The notes beneath the pieces were generated by a model. That model made no database searches and had not been told where the DNA came from. It worked only from the letters and a program-made list of their open reading frames with translations. Positions 43,283-52,457 of a stretch of DNA of 64,000 nt are shown here, piece by piece. This DNA is from an uncultured Rhodospirillales bacterium. GTDB taxonomy: Bacteria > Pseudomonadota > Alphaproteobacteria > CACIAM-22H2. Position 1 is the first letter of the stretch. Each line of letters begins with the position of its first letter. The stretch is taken from NCBI GenBank assembly GCA_937926175.1, contig CALANV010000018.1:124001-188000 (forward strand), in the 5' to 3' direction. A program made the position numbers and the translations under genes.

Positions 43283-43782
43283 CGACGACCGACGGCGGCC
43301 GCGCCTTCGTCTTCGGCGACAATGTCGACACCGACACGCTGGCGCCCGGCCTCTACATGAAGCGGCCGATCGAGGAGATGGCGAGTCACTGCCTGGAGGC
43401 GCTGGATCCGACCTTCGCCAAGACCGTGCGGCCCGGCGACATCGTGGTCGGCGGCGAGAATTTCGGCATGGGATCGTCGCGCGAGCAGGCGGCGATGGCG
43501 CTGCGTCATCTCGGCGTCGCCGCCGTCGTGGCCAAGAGCTTCGCGGGGCTGTTCTTCCGCAACGCGCTGAATCTCGGCCTCGTCGCCCTGGTCTGCCCGG
43601 CGGCGGACAGAATCCGGCCCGGCGACCGCCTGTCCGTCGACGCCGAAGCGGGGCGCATCACCAACCTGACCACCGGCGAGACCTATGCGTGCGAGCCGAT
43701 CCCGCCGCATCTCGTCGAAATGATCCGCGACGGTGGACTGCTCCCGCATCTGAAGAAGAAGCTGAAGAAGAAATCGGTATGA
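43279..43782 (+). CDS. Aconitase/isopropylmalate-dehydratase-family small subunit (LeuD-like)
   Basis: A 167-residue swivel domain. The start motif is VFGDNVDTDTLAPGLYM, and the substrate-recognition element is GGENFGMGSSREQAA near 60-75. It joins the large subunit at 42002 to make an active hydro-lyase. The unusual Lys-rich C-terminus (HLKKKLKKKSV) overlaps the lyase gene by 4 bp. Length is normal for the short type. Whether the pair hydrates or isomerises the operon's intermediate is inference. Confidence 0.88.
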   Translation: MTTTDGGRAFVFGDNVDTDTLAPGLYMKRPIEEMASHCLEALDPTFAKTVRPGDIVVGGENFGMGSSREQAAMALRHLGVAAVVAKSFAGLFFRNALNLGLVALVCPAADRIRPGDRLSVDAEAGRITNLTTGETYACEPIPPHLVEMIRDGGLLPHLKKKLKKKSV

Positions 43783-44651
43783 CGACCCTGCGCGAACTGC
43801 TCGAGGGGCCGGAGATCGTCGTGGCCCCCGGCGTCTATGACGGCCTGACGGCGATCCTGGCCGAGCAGGCCGGCTTCGGCGCGATCTACCTGTCGGGAGC
43901 AAGCGTGTGCTATGCGCGCGCGCTGCCCGACATCGGCCTCGTGTCGATGGCCGAAGTCGCGGACGTCCTCGGCATGGTGCGGGAGCGCACGACGATTCCG
44001 GTGATCGTCGACATCGACACCGGTTTCGGCAACGCTCTCAACGTCCGCCGGACCGTACAGGTGTTCGAGCGGCGCGGCGCCTCGGCGCTTCAGCTCGAGG
44101 ACCAGATCACGCCGAAACGCTGCGGCCACCTCAAGGACAAGGCGCTGATCTCGACGGCGGAGATGATCGGCAAGATCAAGGCGGCGGTCGACGCGCGCGC
44201 CTCGCGCGACACGCTGCTGATCGCCCGCACCGATGCGATCGCCGTCGAAGGCTTCGCGGCCGCGCTCGATCGCGCCGAGGCCTATGCCGAGGCCGGGGCC
44301 GACGTGCTGTTCATCGAGGCGCCGCGCGACCGCACCGAGCTCGTCGCCATCGCGAAACGGTTCCGCGACCGCGTGCCGGTGATGGCCAACATGGTCGAGG
44401 GCGGCGTGACGCCGATCCTCTCGGCCGCCGAGCTTCAGGCGCTGGGCTTCCAACTCGTGATCTTCCCGGGCGGGACGGTGCGGGCGCTCGCCTTCGCCCT
44501 CAGGGAATACTTCGCGATGCTCAAGACGCACGGCACCACGACGCCGTTCCGCGACCGCATGCTCGACTTTGCGGCGCTCAACCAGCTGCTCGATACCGAC
44601 GGATTTCTTGCGCGCGGCAAACGGTTCGACCCGACGGAGGCGGCCCGATGA
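43779..44651 (+). CDS. Isocitrate lyase/PEP mutase superfamily lyase
   Basis: A 290-residue TIM-barrel C-C lyase. The superfamily signature KRCGH is at 113-117 (catalytic Cys115), and the metal-binding DID with TGFGN is at 78-84. Length and the loop resemble methylisocitrate lyase, 2,3-dimethylmalate lyase and oxaloacetate decarboxylase rather than true isocitrate lyase (about 430). Placed after a hydro-lyase pair it should cleave a 2-hydroxy diacid to pyruvate or glyoxylate plus a short acid. ATG 43779 overlaps the preceding stop. Confidence 0.88.
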   Translation: MTTLRELLEGPEIVVAPGVYDGLTAILAEQAGFGAIYLSGASVCYARALPDIGLVSMAEVADVLGMVRERTTIPVIVDIDTGFGNALNVRRTVQVFERRGASALQLEDQITPKRCGHLKDKALISTAEMIGKIKAAVDARASRDTLLIARTDAIAVEGFAAALDRAEAYAEAGADVLFIEAPRDRTELVAIAKRFRDRVPVMANMVEGGVTPILSAAELQALGFQLVIFPGGTVRALAFALREYFAMLKTHGTTTPFRDRMLDFAALNQLLDTDGFLARGKRFDPTEAAR

Positions 44652-46378
44652 TCGATCCCGTCACTCTCGCGGTCCTCAAGGGCCGGCTGGAACAGATCGC
44701 CGACGAAATGGACGCGACGCTGTTCCGGTCCGCCTTCAACCCGATCATCGCCGAGGCGCACGACGCCTCGCACGGCATCTACGATGCGGTGACCGGCGAT
44801 ACGCTGGTTCAGGGCAAGTTCGGGCTGCCGATCTTCGTCGGCGTCATGGCGTTCGCCGTCAAGGCGACCATCGACAAGGCGGCACGCGACGGCGATCTCG
44901 CCGACGGCGACGTCTATCTGTTCAACGATCCCTACGACGGTGGCACGCATCTTTCCGACTTCAAGCTCGTCCGGCCGTTCTTCCACCAGGGACGCCTGTT
45001 CTGCTGGCTCGCCTCGGTCGGCCACTGGCACGACGTCGGCGGCAATGTGCCCGGCAACTACAACCCGATCGCGACCGAAAGCCATCAGGAGGGCATGCAC
45101 ATTCCGCCCGTGCGGCTGGTGCGGCGCGGCGTTCTCAACGGCGACATCGTCGAGATCCTGAAGGCGAATTCGCGCCTACCGCTGTCGCTCTACGGCGATC
45201 TCAACGGACAGCTCAACGCGCTCGACCTGGGCGCGCGGCGTCTCGCCGAGCTTCTCGCCGATTACGGCGCCGACACGGTCGCCGAGGCCCTGCGCGAGCT
45301 GCGCGCGCGCGGGGCGCAACTGATGCGCGCCAACATCGCCGAGCTTCCGGACGGCACCTATTCGGCCGAAGACTTTCTCGACAACGACGGCATCGACGAC
45401 GTCCCGCTGAAGATCGCGCTCGACGTCACCATCCGCGGGCAGGAGATGACGCTCGACTTCTCGCGCTCGGCGCCGGCGTGCCTGGGGCCGGTCAACATCG
45501 CGCGGTCCACCGCGATCGCGAGCTGTTACGTCGCCCTCAAGCACGTGTTCCGGGACGTGCCGGCCAATGCCGGCTGCCTGGAGCCGATCCGGTTCGTCAT
45601 CCCCGAGACGTCGATCCTGTCGGCGAAGGCGCCGAAGCCGGTCGGTGGCTATACCGAGACGATCCTGCGCGTGATCGACGTCGTCTTTCAGGCACTGGCC
45701 CAGGCCGCGCCCGATCGCGTCAACGGCTGTGCCTACGGCACCATCAACGCGCTGTCCCTGGCCGGCCACCGTCGCGACGGACGGCGCTGGGTGATGTTCT
45801 CGTTCTTCGGCGGCGGACTGGGCGGCAACCCCGAAGGCGACGGCCTCAATCATGGCAACGCGCCGATCTCGACCGCGACCATCCCGCCGCTCGAAATCCT
45901 CGAGGCGGCCTATCCGGTCATGTTCACGCGCTGGGCGCTCCGGCCCGACAGTGCCGGCCCGGGACGGCATCGCGGCGGGTTGGGCGCGATCTACGAGATC
46001 GAACTCCTGGAAGAGGAGGCCGACGTCTTCGTGTTCGGCGAGCGCGGCAAGTTCCCACCCGCCGGCGTGATCGGCGGCGGTCCGGGTGCCCTCAACCGCT
46101 TCACCTATCAGCAAGGCGACGACTTCAAGACGCCGCCGATGGTCTCGAAGATGGTCGGCATCAAGATCAGGCGCGGCGAGCGGGTACGGCTGGAGACGCC
46201 GGGCGGGGGCGGCTACGGCCCGCCTCTGGCGCGCGCCCCCGAAGACGTCGCCCGCGACGTGCGGCAAGGCTATGTGAGCCCCGAGGCGGCGCGGCGCGAC
46301 TACGGCGTCGTCGTCGATGCGGACGGCCGAATTGACATGGCCGCCACGGCCATGCTGCGCCGGAGGGCGGCGGAATGA
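44648..46378 (+). CDS. hyuB: Hydantoinase B / oxoprolinase-family subunit
   Basis: A 576-residue HyuB-family protein. It begins DPVTLAVLKGRLEQIADEM, the standard start of the family. It has DPYDGGTHLSDF, GHWHDVGGNVPGN, GGLGGNPEGDGLNHGN and the terminal ETPGGGGYGPP motif. HyuB pairs with ATP-dependent HyuA to open hydantoins, 5-oxoproline and lactams; related proteins carboxylate ketones. Order is HyuB then HyuA, with 4-bp overlaps on both sides. The Gly-rich motif is intact, so the protein is likely active. Confidence 0.92.
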   Translation: MIDPVTLAVLKGRLEQIADEMDATLFRSAFNPIIAEAHDASHGIYDAVTGDTLVQGKFGLPIFVGVMAFAVKATIDKAARDGDLADGDVYLFNDPYDGGTHLSDFKLVRPFFHQGRLFCWLASVGHWHDVGGNVPGNYNPIATESHQEGMHIPPVRLVRRGVLNGDIVEILKANSRLPLSLYGDLNGQLNALDLGARRLAELLADYGADTVAEALRELRARGAQLMRANIAELPDGTYSAEDFLDNDGIDDVPLKIALDVTIRGQEMTLDFSRSAPACLGPVNIARSTAIASCYVALKHVFRDVPANAGCLEPIRFVIPETSILSAKAPKPVGGYTETILRVIDVVFQALAQAAPDRVNGCAYGTINALSLAGHRRDGRRWVMFSFFGGGLGGNPEGDGLNHGNAPISTATIPPLEILEAAYPVMFTRWALRPDSAGPGRHRGGLGAIYEIELLEEEADVFVFGERGKFPPAGVIGGGPGALNRFTYQQGDDFKTPPMVSKMVGIKIRRGERVRLETPGGGGYGPPLARAPEDVARDVRQGYVSPEAARRDYGVVVDADGRIDMAATAMLRRRAAE

Positions 46379-48444
46379 GCACCAGGCCTACGACCGTCGT
46401 CGGCGTGGACGTCGGCGGCACCTTCACGGACCTTTTCTTCTATGACGAGGCGTCGGGCGCGGCACGCACCCACAAGGTGCCTTCCACGCGCGGCGACCAG
46501 TCGCTCGGGTTCCTCGACGGAATCGCCGCCGGGCTCGCCAACGGCAAGCCGGCCGATTTCCGTTCGCTCGCCGCCGTCATCCACGGCACGACGGTCGGCA
46601 CCAATGCGCTCTTGGAGCGCAAGGGAGCGACGACCGGCATCATCACGACGGAAGGATTCCGCGACGTGCTGGAGATGCGCCGGCGCGACCGGCGGCAGAC
46701 CTGGGGCCTGTGGGGCGACTTCGTCCCGGTGGTGCCGCGCGACCTGCGCCTCGAGGTCCGGGAGCGTACGCTCGCCGACGGCACGGTTCGCATTCCCGTC
46801 GACACCGACGAGGTCAAGCGCGCCGCGCGCGAGCTGCTCGCCCGCGGCGCCGAGGCCGTCGCCGTCTTCTTCATCAACGCCTATGCGAACGCGGCGAACG
46901 AGCGTGCGGCGCTGGCCGCGCTGCGCGAGGTGTGGCCGAATCCGTTCATCACCGCCTCGAGCGAGATCCTGCCCGAGATCCGCGAGTTCGAGCGCTGCTC
47001 GACCGCAACGCTGAACGCGTATCTGCAGCCGGTCGTCGCGAAATACATCAGGTCGCTCGACGAGCGTCTGAGCCAAGCGGGAAGCACGGGCACACTCCTG
47101 ATCGTGCAGTCGAACGGCGGCGTGATGACCGTCGATACGGCGGCACGGCTGCCCATCCGCACCGCGCTGTCCGGCCCCGCGGCGGGCGTGATCGCGGCCG
47201 CGCACATCGCGGAAAGCGCCGGGTTTCCCAACGTCATCACCGGCGACATGGGCGGGACCAGCTTCGACGTGGCGCTGATCGCTGGCGGCCGCTCGGTCCT
47301 GTCGGCGCAGACGACGATCGATTTCGGCATGGTCGTGCGCACGCCGATGATCGAGATCACGACGATCGGCGCCGGCGGCGGCTCGATTGCCGGCGTGGAT
47401 CGCGGCGGGCTGCTGCAGGTGGGCCCCGAGTCCGCCGGCTCCGATCCCGGACCCGCCGCCTACGGCAAGGGACAGACGCGCCCGACCGTCACCGACGCGA
47501 ACATCGTGCTCGGCCGGATCAACGCCGAGCGCCCGATCGGCGGCAAGCTCGCGCGGCTCGACGTCGAGGCCGCGCGCGAGGCGATCGCGGCGCATGTCGC
47601 AAAGCCGCTGGGGCTCGACGTCATGCAGGCCGCCGAGGCCATCATCCGCGTCGCCAACTCGCGCATGGCCGGCGCCATCCGGCTGGTGTCGATCGAGCGG
47701 GGTCACGATCCCAAGCGCTTCGCGCTGATGCCGTTCGGCGGCGCCGGTGCGCTCCATGCCGGCGCGTTGATGAAGGAGGTCGGTCTCGCCTCGACGATCG
47801 TACCGCGCTATCCCGGCGTCACGTCGGCGCTCGGCTGCGTCATCGCCGACATGCGCCACGACTTCGTCCAGACGATCAACCGGCCGCTCGACGACCTCGA
47901 CTGCGCGGCGCTCGGCGCCGCGATCATGGCGATCTCGGCCGAGGGGCGCGACTTCGTCACGCGCGGCGCGGTCAAGCTCGACGGGCTCGCGACGGTGGTC
48001 GAACTCGACATGTGCTATGTCGGACAGACCCACACGGTGTCGGTGCCGCTGACGATCGGGGCCGACGGCGTCATCGACGCCAGCACCATCCGCCAGGCGT
48101 TCGAAGCCACCTACCGCACGGCGTTCGGCCGCCTGCTCGAGGGTGTGCCGCTGCGCGTGCTGAGCCTGCGCGTGGCCGCCATCGGCCGGCGGCCGAAATT
48201 CGATCTGGCCATTCTGGCCCCCGGTACCGGCACGCTCGCCGCCGCCGAACGCGGCGAGCGCACCGTGTGGTTCGACGGCCGCCCGCACACGACGCGGATC
48301 TATGACCGCCTCGCCCTTCCGGTCGGCGCCGAGATTCCCGGCCCGGCCATCCTCGAGCAGCCCGATGCGACGACGTGGATCGATCCCGACCTGACGGGGC
48401 GCGTCGACCGCTTCGGCAACCTCATCCTGACGCGGAAGCCATGA
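46375..48444 (+). CDS. hyuA: Hydantoinase A / oxoprolinase-family ATP-dependent subunit
   Basis: A 689-residue ATPase of the ASKHA fold. It has the phosphate-binding VGVDVGGTFTDLFFYD at the N-terminus, HGTTVGTNALLERKGA near 65-80, the second phosphate loop GDMGGTSFDVALI near 290-302, and FGGAGALHAGALMKEVG near 460. Length is the family norm. It couples ATP hydrolysis to ring opening of a cyclic amide with HyuB. Substrate range (hydantoin, N-methylhydantoin, caprolactam, 5-oxoproline, or carboxylation of a ketone) cannot be read from sequence. Confidence 0.92.
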   Translation: MSTRPTTVVGVDVGGTFTDLFFYDEASGAARTHKVPSTRGDQSLGFLDGIAAGLANGKPADFRSLAAVIHGTTVGTNALLERKGATTGIITTEGFRDVLEMRRRDRRQTWGLWGDFVPVVPRDLRLEVRERTLADGTVRIPVDTDEVKRAARELLARGAEAVAVFFINAYANAANERAALAALREVWPNPFITASSEILPEIREFERCSTATLNAYLQPVVAKYIRSLDERLSQAGSTGTLLIVQSNGGVMTVDTAARLPIRTALSGPAAGVIAAAHIAESAGFPNVITGDMGGTSFDVALIAGGRSVLSAQTTIDFGMVVRTPMIEITTIGAGGGSIAGVDRGGLLQVGPESAGSDPGPAAYGKGQTRPTVTDANIVLGRINAERPIGGKLARLDVEAAREAIAAHVAKPLGLDVMQAAEAIIRVANSRMAGAIRLVSIERGHDPKRFALMPFGGAGALHAGALMKEVGLASTIVPRYPGVTSALGCVIADMRHDFVQTINRPLDDLDCAALGAAIMAISAEGRDFVTRGAVKLDGLATVVELDMCYVGQTHTVSVPLTIGADGVIDASTIRQAFEATYRTAFGRLLEGVPLRVLSLRVAAIGRRPKFDLAILAPGTGTLAAAERGERTVWFDGRPHTTRIYDRLALPVGAEIPGPAILEQPDATTWIDPDLTGRVDRFGNLILTRKP

Positions 48445-49052
48445 CCGATATCCGCTTCACGCCGGCGACGACGGCGCTCGTCCTCGTCGACCTGCAGAAC
48501 GACTTCCTGCATCCGAACGGCGCCTATGGCCGTGCCGGCCAGACCGCGCCTGCGATCGCCGCTTTGCCGCAGCGCCTCAAGCCGGTCGCGGACGCGGTGC
48601 GGCGCGCCGGCGGATGGATCGTCGCCACCCAGTTCACCCTCGTGCCCGGCAAGAACGGTGCGCCGATGATCTCGCCGCATCTCAAGAAGCTGCGGCCGTT
48701 TCTGACAATGGGCGATTTCGCGCCGGGGTCGTTCGGACACGATCTGGTCGACGAACTCAAGCCCGCAGACCTGATGGTCGAGAAGGTCGCCTATTCGGCC
48801 TTCTACATGAGCCGGCTCGAATTCGTGCTGCGCAGGGCCGGCATCGAGACGCTCGTCTTCGCCGGGATCGTGACCAATGGCGGCGTCGCCTCGACGCTTC
48901 GCGATGCGCATGTACGCGACTTCGCGACCGTGCTGCTGTCCGACGGCTGTGCCGCCTTCAGCGAGAAGGTGCACGAGACGACCGTCGCCGCGCTGGCCGC
49001 GATCTCGCCGGTCATGACCTGTGCCGAGTTCACCGCCGCCATTTCGGCATGA
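48441..49052 (+). CDS. Isochorismatase-like hydrolase lacking the catalytic Cys
   Basis: A 203-residue cysteine-hydrolase-fold protein. Asp17 (VDLQNDF) and Lys115 (VEKVAYSAF) of the catalytic triad are present. At the nucleophile position, in the TNxCV motif, the sequence is T145-N-G-G148-V, so Cys is replaced by Gly. True isochorismatases also lack this Cys, while amidases of the fold (N-carbamoylsarcosine amidase, maleamate amidase) need it. So this enzyme may hydrolyse a vinyl ether or use another mechanism rather than an amide bond. ATG 48441 overlaps hyuA; it overlaps the flavoprotein gene too. Confidence 0.87.
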   Translation: MTDIRFTPATTALVLVDLQNDFLHPNGAYGRAGQTAPAIAALPQRLKPVADAVRRAGGWIVATQFTLVPGKNGAPMISPHLKKLRPFLTMGDFAPGSFGHDLVDELKPADLMVEKVAYSAFYMSRLEFVLRRAGIETLVFAGIVTNGGVASTLRDAHVRDFATVLLSDGCAAFSEKVHETTVAALAAISPVMTCAEFTAAISA

Positions 49053-50458
49053 CGATCCTCGACGCGTCCGACGCCAGGTTCGAAGCCGCCTTTCCGGTCG
49101 TGATCGTCGGCGCGGGTGCCGCCGGCCTCACGGCGGCGCTGGCGGCGCGCGAGGCCGGGGCCGACGTCCTGGTCCTCGAACGCGATCCGGTCCCGCAGGG
49201 CTCGACCGCGCTGTCGTCCGGGCTGATTCCGGCCGCGGGCACGACATTCCAGCACGCCAAGGGAGTCGACGACAGTCCGGCGACATTCGCCCGCGACATT
49301 CAGAACAAGGCAAAGGGGCAGGCCGATCCGACGCTCGTGGATCTCCTGACGCGCCATGCGGGCCCGACGGTCGACTGGCTTGCCGCCAGCTACGGCGTGC
49401 CGTTCACCCTGATCGAGGGTTTCCTCTATCCCGGGCACAGCGTGCCGCGCATGCACGGCACGCCGCGGCGAACCGGAAGCGAGCTGATGCAGTTTCTGGC
49501 CGCGGCGGCATCAGGCGCGGGCGCCGAGATCGTGACGTCGGCGCATGTCGATGCGCTCTATGCCGACAGCAACGGATCCGTCGCCGGAGTGCGCATCCGC
49601 CGGCCCGACGGTTCGGTCGAAGCGGTCGGGTGCACCGCGCTCGTGCTCGCCTGCAACGGCTTCGGCGGCAACGCGGCGATGGTCCGGCACTACATTCCCG
49701 AGATGGCCGACGCGCTGTTCTTCGGCCATACTGGGAACCAGGGTGAAGGCATCGCCTGGGGCATGGCGCTCGGCGCGGCGGTGCGGCACATGGGAGCCTA
49801 TCAAGGGCATGGGTCGGTCGCGACGCCCTACAACGTGCTCATCACCTGGGCGCTGATGATGGAAGGCGGCATCCAGGTCAATGCGCACGGCAAGCGCTTC
49901 TCCAACGAACACCAGGGCTATTCCGAGCAGGCGATGGCGGTGCTGGCCCAGCCCGGCGGCGTCGCCTACAATATCTATGACGCACGGCTGCATGCGTTGG
50001 GCGTCGCGTTCGAGGACTACCGGCAGGCCGTCGAGGCCGGCGCGATCAAGTCGGCGGAAACGATCGAGGCGCTTGCCGTCGCGCTGGGCCTGCCGCCGGC
50101 CGCACTTGCCGCCACGATCGACGAAACGCGCCGGTTCGCGGCGGGATCGGCCGCCGATCCGTTCGGCCGCGAATTCATGTCGAAGCCGCCGCTCGCCGCG
50201 CCGTTTTACGGCGTCAAGGTGACGGGCGCGCTGTTCCATACGCAGGGCGGCCTCGTCGTCGACGCCGACGCACGGGTCTGCCGTACGGACGGCACGACCC
50301 TGCCGAACCTGTTCGCCGCCGGCGGCACGGCCTGCGGCGTCTCCGGCCCGACGGCCTCGGGCTATCTCTCCGGCAACGGCCTGCTGTCGGCGGTGACGCT
50401 GGGGCGGATTGCCGGCCGGGCAGCGGCGAAATTGCACACCGGCGCGGGCGAGCTATAA
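49049..50458 (+). CDS. FAD-dependent oxidoreductase (fumarate reductase/3-ketosteroid dehydrogenase-like)
   Basis: A 469-residue flavoprotein. The FAD Rossmann site is GAGAAGLTAALAAREAGADV near 17-37. Family motifs follow: STALSSGLIPAAGT, ALVLACNGFGGN, and a C-terminal FAD-binding FAAGGTACGVSGPTASGYLS. It resembles soluble fumarate reductases and tricarballylate dehydrogenases. A likely job is reduction or dehydrogenation of an alpha,beta bond in the operon's acid intermediate. It has no signal peptide, so it is cytoplasmic. ATG 49049 overlaps the hydrolase stop. Confidence 0.88.
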   Translation: MTILDASDARFEAAFPVVIVGAGAAGLTAALAAREAGADVLVLERDPVPQGSTALSSGLIPAAGTTFQHAKGVDDSPATFARDIQNKAKGQADPTLVDLLTRHAGPTVDWLAASYGVPFTLIEGFLYPGHSVPRMHGTPRRTGSELMQFLAAAASGAGAEIVTSAHVDALYADSNGSVAGVRIRRPDGSVEAVGCTALVLACNGFGGNAAMVRHYIPEMADALFFGHTGNQGEGIAWGMALGAAVRHMGAYQGHGSVATPYNVLITWALMMEGGIQVNAHGKRFSNEHQGYSEQAMAVLAQPGGVAYNIYDARLHALGVAFEDYRQAVEAGAIKSAETIEALAVALGLPPAALAATIDETRRFAAGSAADPFGREFMSKPPLAAPFYGVKVTGALFHTQGGLVVDADARVCRTDGTTLPNLFAAGGTACGVSGPTASGYLSGNGLLSAVTLGRIAGRAAAKLHTGAGEL

Positions 50459-50492
50459 CCGAAGGGTCGCAACCAGCCAGACGGTGAACGGA

Positions 50493-51128
50493 ATGCGGCT
50501 CTATTACTCGCCCGGCGCGTGCTCGCTCGCCGCCCACATCGCACTCGAGGATACTGGCACGCCGTTCGAGGTCGAATGCGTGTCGACAGCCGAGGGAGCG
50601 CACAAGAGGCCCGAATACCTCGCCATCAATCCCAAGGGCCGCGTACCGGCATTGGTCGACGGCGATTTCATCCTGACGGAACTCGTCGCGATCCTCTGCT
50701 ACATCGCGCATGCGGTGCCATCGGCCGACCTGATCCCGCTTCCCGGCAGCCGCGACCATGCGCGCGCGCTCGAATGGCTCTCGTGGCTTTCCAACACCGT
50801 GCATCCGGCATATGCGCAGATCCGGCGGCCCGAGCGCTATGTCGCCGACGAGCGCGACTATCCGCCGGTCATCGAAAAGGGACGCATGAACCTGCGCGAC
50901 AACTTCCGCATGATCGAGGAAAAGCTTCGCGACCGGACCTTTGCGCTGGGCGAGCGCTACTCGGTCGTCGATCCGTTCCTGCTCGTCCTCTACAACTGGG
51001 GCTGCGGCAAGTTCGCCGGCCTCGACATGCGCAACGATTTCCCGGCCTGGACCATGCATTTCGAGCGCATGAAGACCCGTCCCGCCGTGCAACGCGCGGT
51101 CGCGCGCGAGGGGATCACGCTTGCCTGA
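50493..51128 (+). CDS. Glutathione S-transferase
   Basis: A 211-residue GST. The thioredoxin-like N-terminal domain starts MRLYYSPGACSLAAHIALED; Cys10 in SPGACS is the beta-class glutathione Cys. NPKGRVPALVDGDFILTE holds the cis-Pro and glutathione-binding residues. The helical C-terminal domain (about 90-205) is complete. It lies 34 bp after the flavoprotein and is the last gene of the operon. ATG 50493 is preferred; GTG 50484 is possible. Role may be isomerisation, as maleylpyruvate/maleylacetoacetate isomerases share this fold, or detoxification. Confidence 0.9.
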   Translation: MRLYYSPGACSLAAHIALEDTGTPFEVECVSTAEGAHKRPEYLAINPKGRVPALVDGDFILTELVAILCYIAHAVPSADLIPLPGSRDHARALEWLSWLSNTVHPAYAQIRRPERYVADERDYPPVIEKGRMNLRDNFRMIEEKLRDRTFALGERYSVVDPFLLVLYNWGCGKFAGLDMRNDFPAWTMHFERMKTRPAVQRAVAREGITLA

Positions 51129-51142
51129 CCGCGCAGGCGGCT

Positions 51143-51928
51143 TCAGATGCTTCGCGTGATGCCGCCGTCCATGTCGACGAGCGCGCCCTGGATGTAGTCG
51201 GCGCGCGCGCTGGCGAGGAAACAGACGAGCTGGCCGATCTCCTCCGGCCGACCGAAGCGCGCCACGCCCAGCGCGGCGAGGTTGCGTCTGCGGGCCTCGT
51301 CTTCGCCGACACCGAGCTCGCGCGCCAGGGCCTCGAGGCGGGCCTTGAGCCGGTCGGTCTCGACCGATCCCGGATTGATGGCGTTGACGCGCACGCCGTC
51401 ACGGATGCCGATCTGCGCCAATGCCTTGGTGAAATTGTAGAGCGCGGCATTGACCGCGCCGCCGATGGTGAAATCGGGCGATGCGGTGCGGCCGCCGGCG
51501 CCGATGATGTTGACGATCGATCCCCGACTCGACTTCAGATGCGGCCACGCCGCGCGCGACAGCCGCACATAGCCGTGGAACTTGAGCGCGAATCCGTCGA
51601 CGAAGTCGTCGTCGGACAGCGCGAAGAAGTCGCCGCGTCTGGTGGCGCCCGCATTGTTGACGACGATGTCGATCCGCCCGAACGCGCCGATCGCCGCATC
51701 GACGAGGGCTGCGATGCCGTCCGCCGCCCGCAGATCACGGGCCACCGCGACGACGCGCCGGCCATGGTTTCGTTCGATCTCGTCCGCGAGTTCTTTCAGA
51801 CGGTCGGCGCTTCGCGCCGCGGCGACGATGTCGCAGCCTTCCTTTGCGAGTTCGACGGCGACGGCGCGTCCGATGCCGCCGCTTGCCCCCGTCACGACGG
51901 CGATCTTGTCCTTCAGCCCGAGATCCAT
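51143..51928 (-). CDS. SDR-family protein lacking the canonical Tyr-x-x-x-Lys
   Basis: A 261-residue Rossmann-fold protein with the NAD(P)-binding GASGGIG at 14-20 and NNAG at 91-94. At the usual YxxSK position the sequence is G156-G-A-V-N160, and the catalytic Ser is also replaced (NIIGAGG). A YNFTK motif occurs eight residues later (164-168), but it is out of register with the family. A few SDR subgroups with a GGAVNAAL motif are known to me from sequence only. It may have a different reaction or a regulatory role. ATG 51928 has GGGGGAAG upstream. It is convergent with the GST. Confidence 0.85.
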   Translation of the reverse strand: MDLGLKDKIAVVTGASGGIGRAVAVELAKEGCDIVAAARSADRLKELADEIERNHGRRVVAVARDLRAADGIAALVDAAIGAFGRIDIVVNNAGATRRGDFFALSDDDFVDGFALKFHGYVRLSRAAWPHLKSSRGSIVNIIGAGGRTASPDFTIGGAVNAALYNFTKALAQIGIRDGVRVNAINPGSVETDRLKARLEALARELGVGEDEARRRNLAALGVARFGRPEEIGQLVCFLASARADYIQGALVDMDGGITRSI

Positions 51929-52065
51929 GCGCTTCCCCCGATCGACGTGATCATCCGCCAAGGTGGCCGACGATGCCGATAGGCCGCGCCGGCATGTTTG
52001 ACAAGCACAGGCCGGCCGCACAAAACAGCCATGGATGCAGCGACAGCACGATGGAGGAAGTGCGC

Positions 52066-52449
52066 ATGCGGATCTGGCTCGTGCTTGCGGCCATCAACGG
52101 GATCGTCGGCGTCGGTCTCGGCGCCATCGGCTCGCACGTGCTGCGTGGAACGCTCACGCCGGAGCGTTTCGGCTGGCTCGAGACCGGATTACGCTATCAC
52201 ATGTGGCATGCGCTCGCCCTGCTCGCCGTCGCGATCCTGATCGGACTCGCCGGCGAACAGCGGTCGGGTCCGGCGCTGCGGATCGCCGCGTGGTGCTTCC
52301 TCGGCGGAATGGTGCTGTTCAGCGGCGGGCTCTACCTGATGGCGCTCGCGGGCCTGCGCTCGCTTGGTCCCATCGTGCCGACGGGCGGCCTGCTGTTCAT
52401 CGCCGGCTGGATCGCGCTCGCGGTCTACGGCTTCAGTCTGCGGCAGTAG
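52066..52449 (+). CDS. DUF423 family small membrane protein
   Basis: A 127-residue inner-membrane protein with four hydrophobic helices. It has the DUF423 (YwdK/YgdD) pattern: VLAAINGIVGVGLGAIGSH near the N-terminus, RYHMWHALALLA, and SGGLYLMALAG, SLGPIVPTGGLLFIAGW. The function of the family is unknown. ATG 52066 has a GGAGG-like site (GGAGGAAG) 7-14 bases upstream. It is convergent with the SnoaL-like gene, 8 bp apart. Confidence 0.9.
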   Translation: MRIWLVLAAINGIVGVGLGAIGSHVLRGTLTPERFGWLETGLRYHMWHALALLAVAILIGLAGEQRSGPALRIAAWCFLGGMVLFSGGLYLMALAGLRSLGPIVPTGGLLFIAGWIALAVYGFSLRQ

Positions 52450-52457
52450 CTGAACGG

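Noticed and set aside
42002..43782. Naming the aconitase-family pair leuC/leuD (leucine biosynthesis)
   Set aside because: The cluster motif differs (ACTGAK instead of SCTNxR), no leuA or leuB is near, and the neighbours are catabolic. A dmdA/dmdB name is also unproven, so no symbol is given.
43907..46378. An 823-codon frame joining the lyase and HyuB
   Set aside because: Real HyuB starts at ATG 44648 with the conserved family N-terminus; the upstream part is a frame shadow of the lyase gene, not a fusion.
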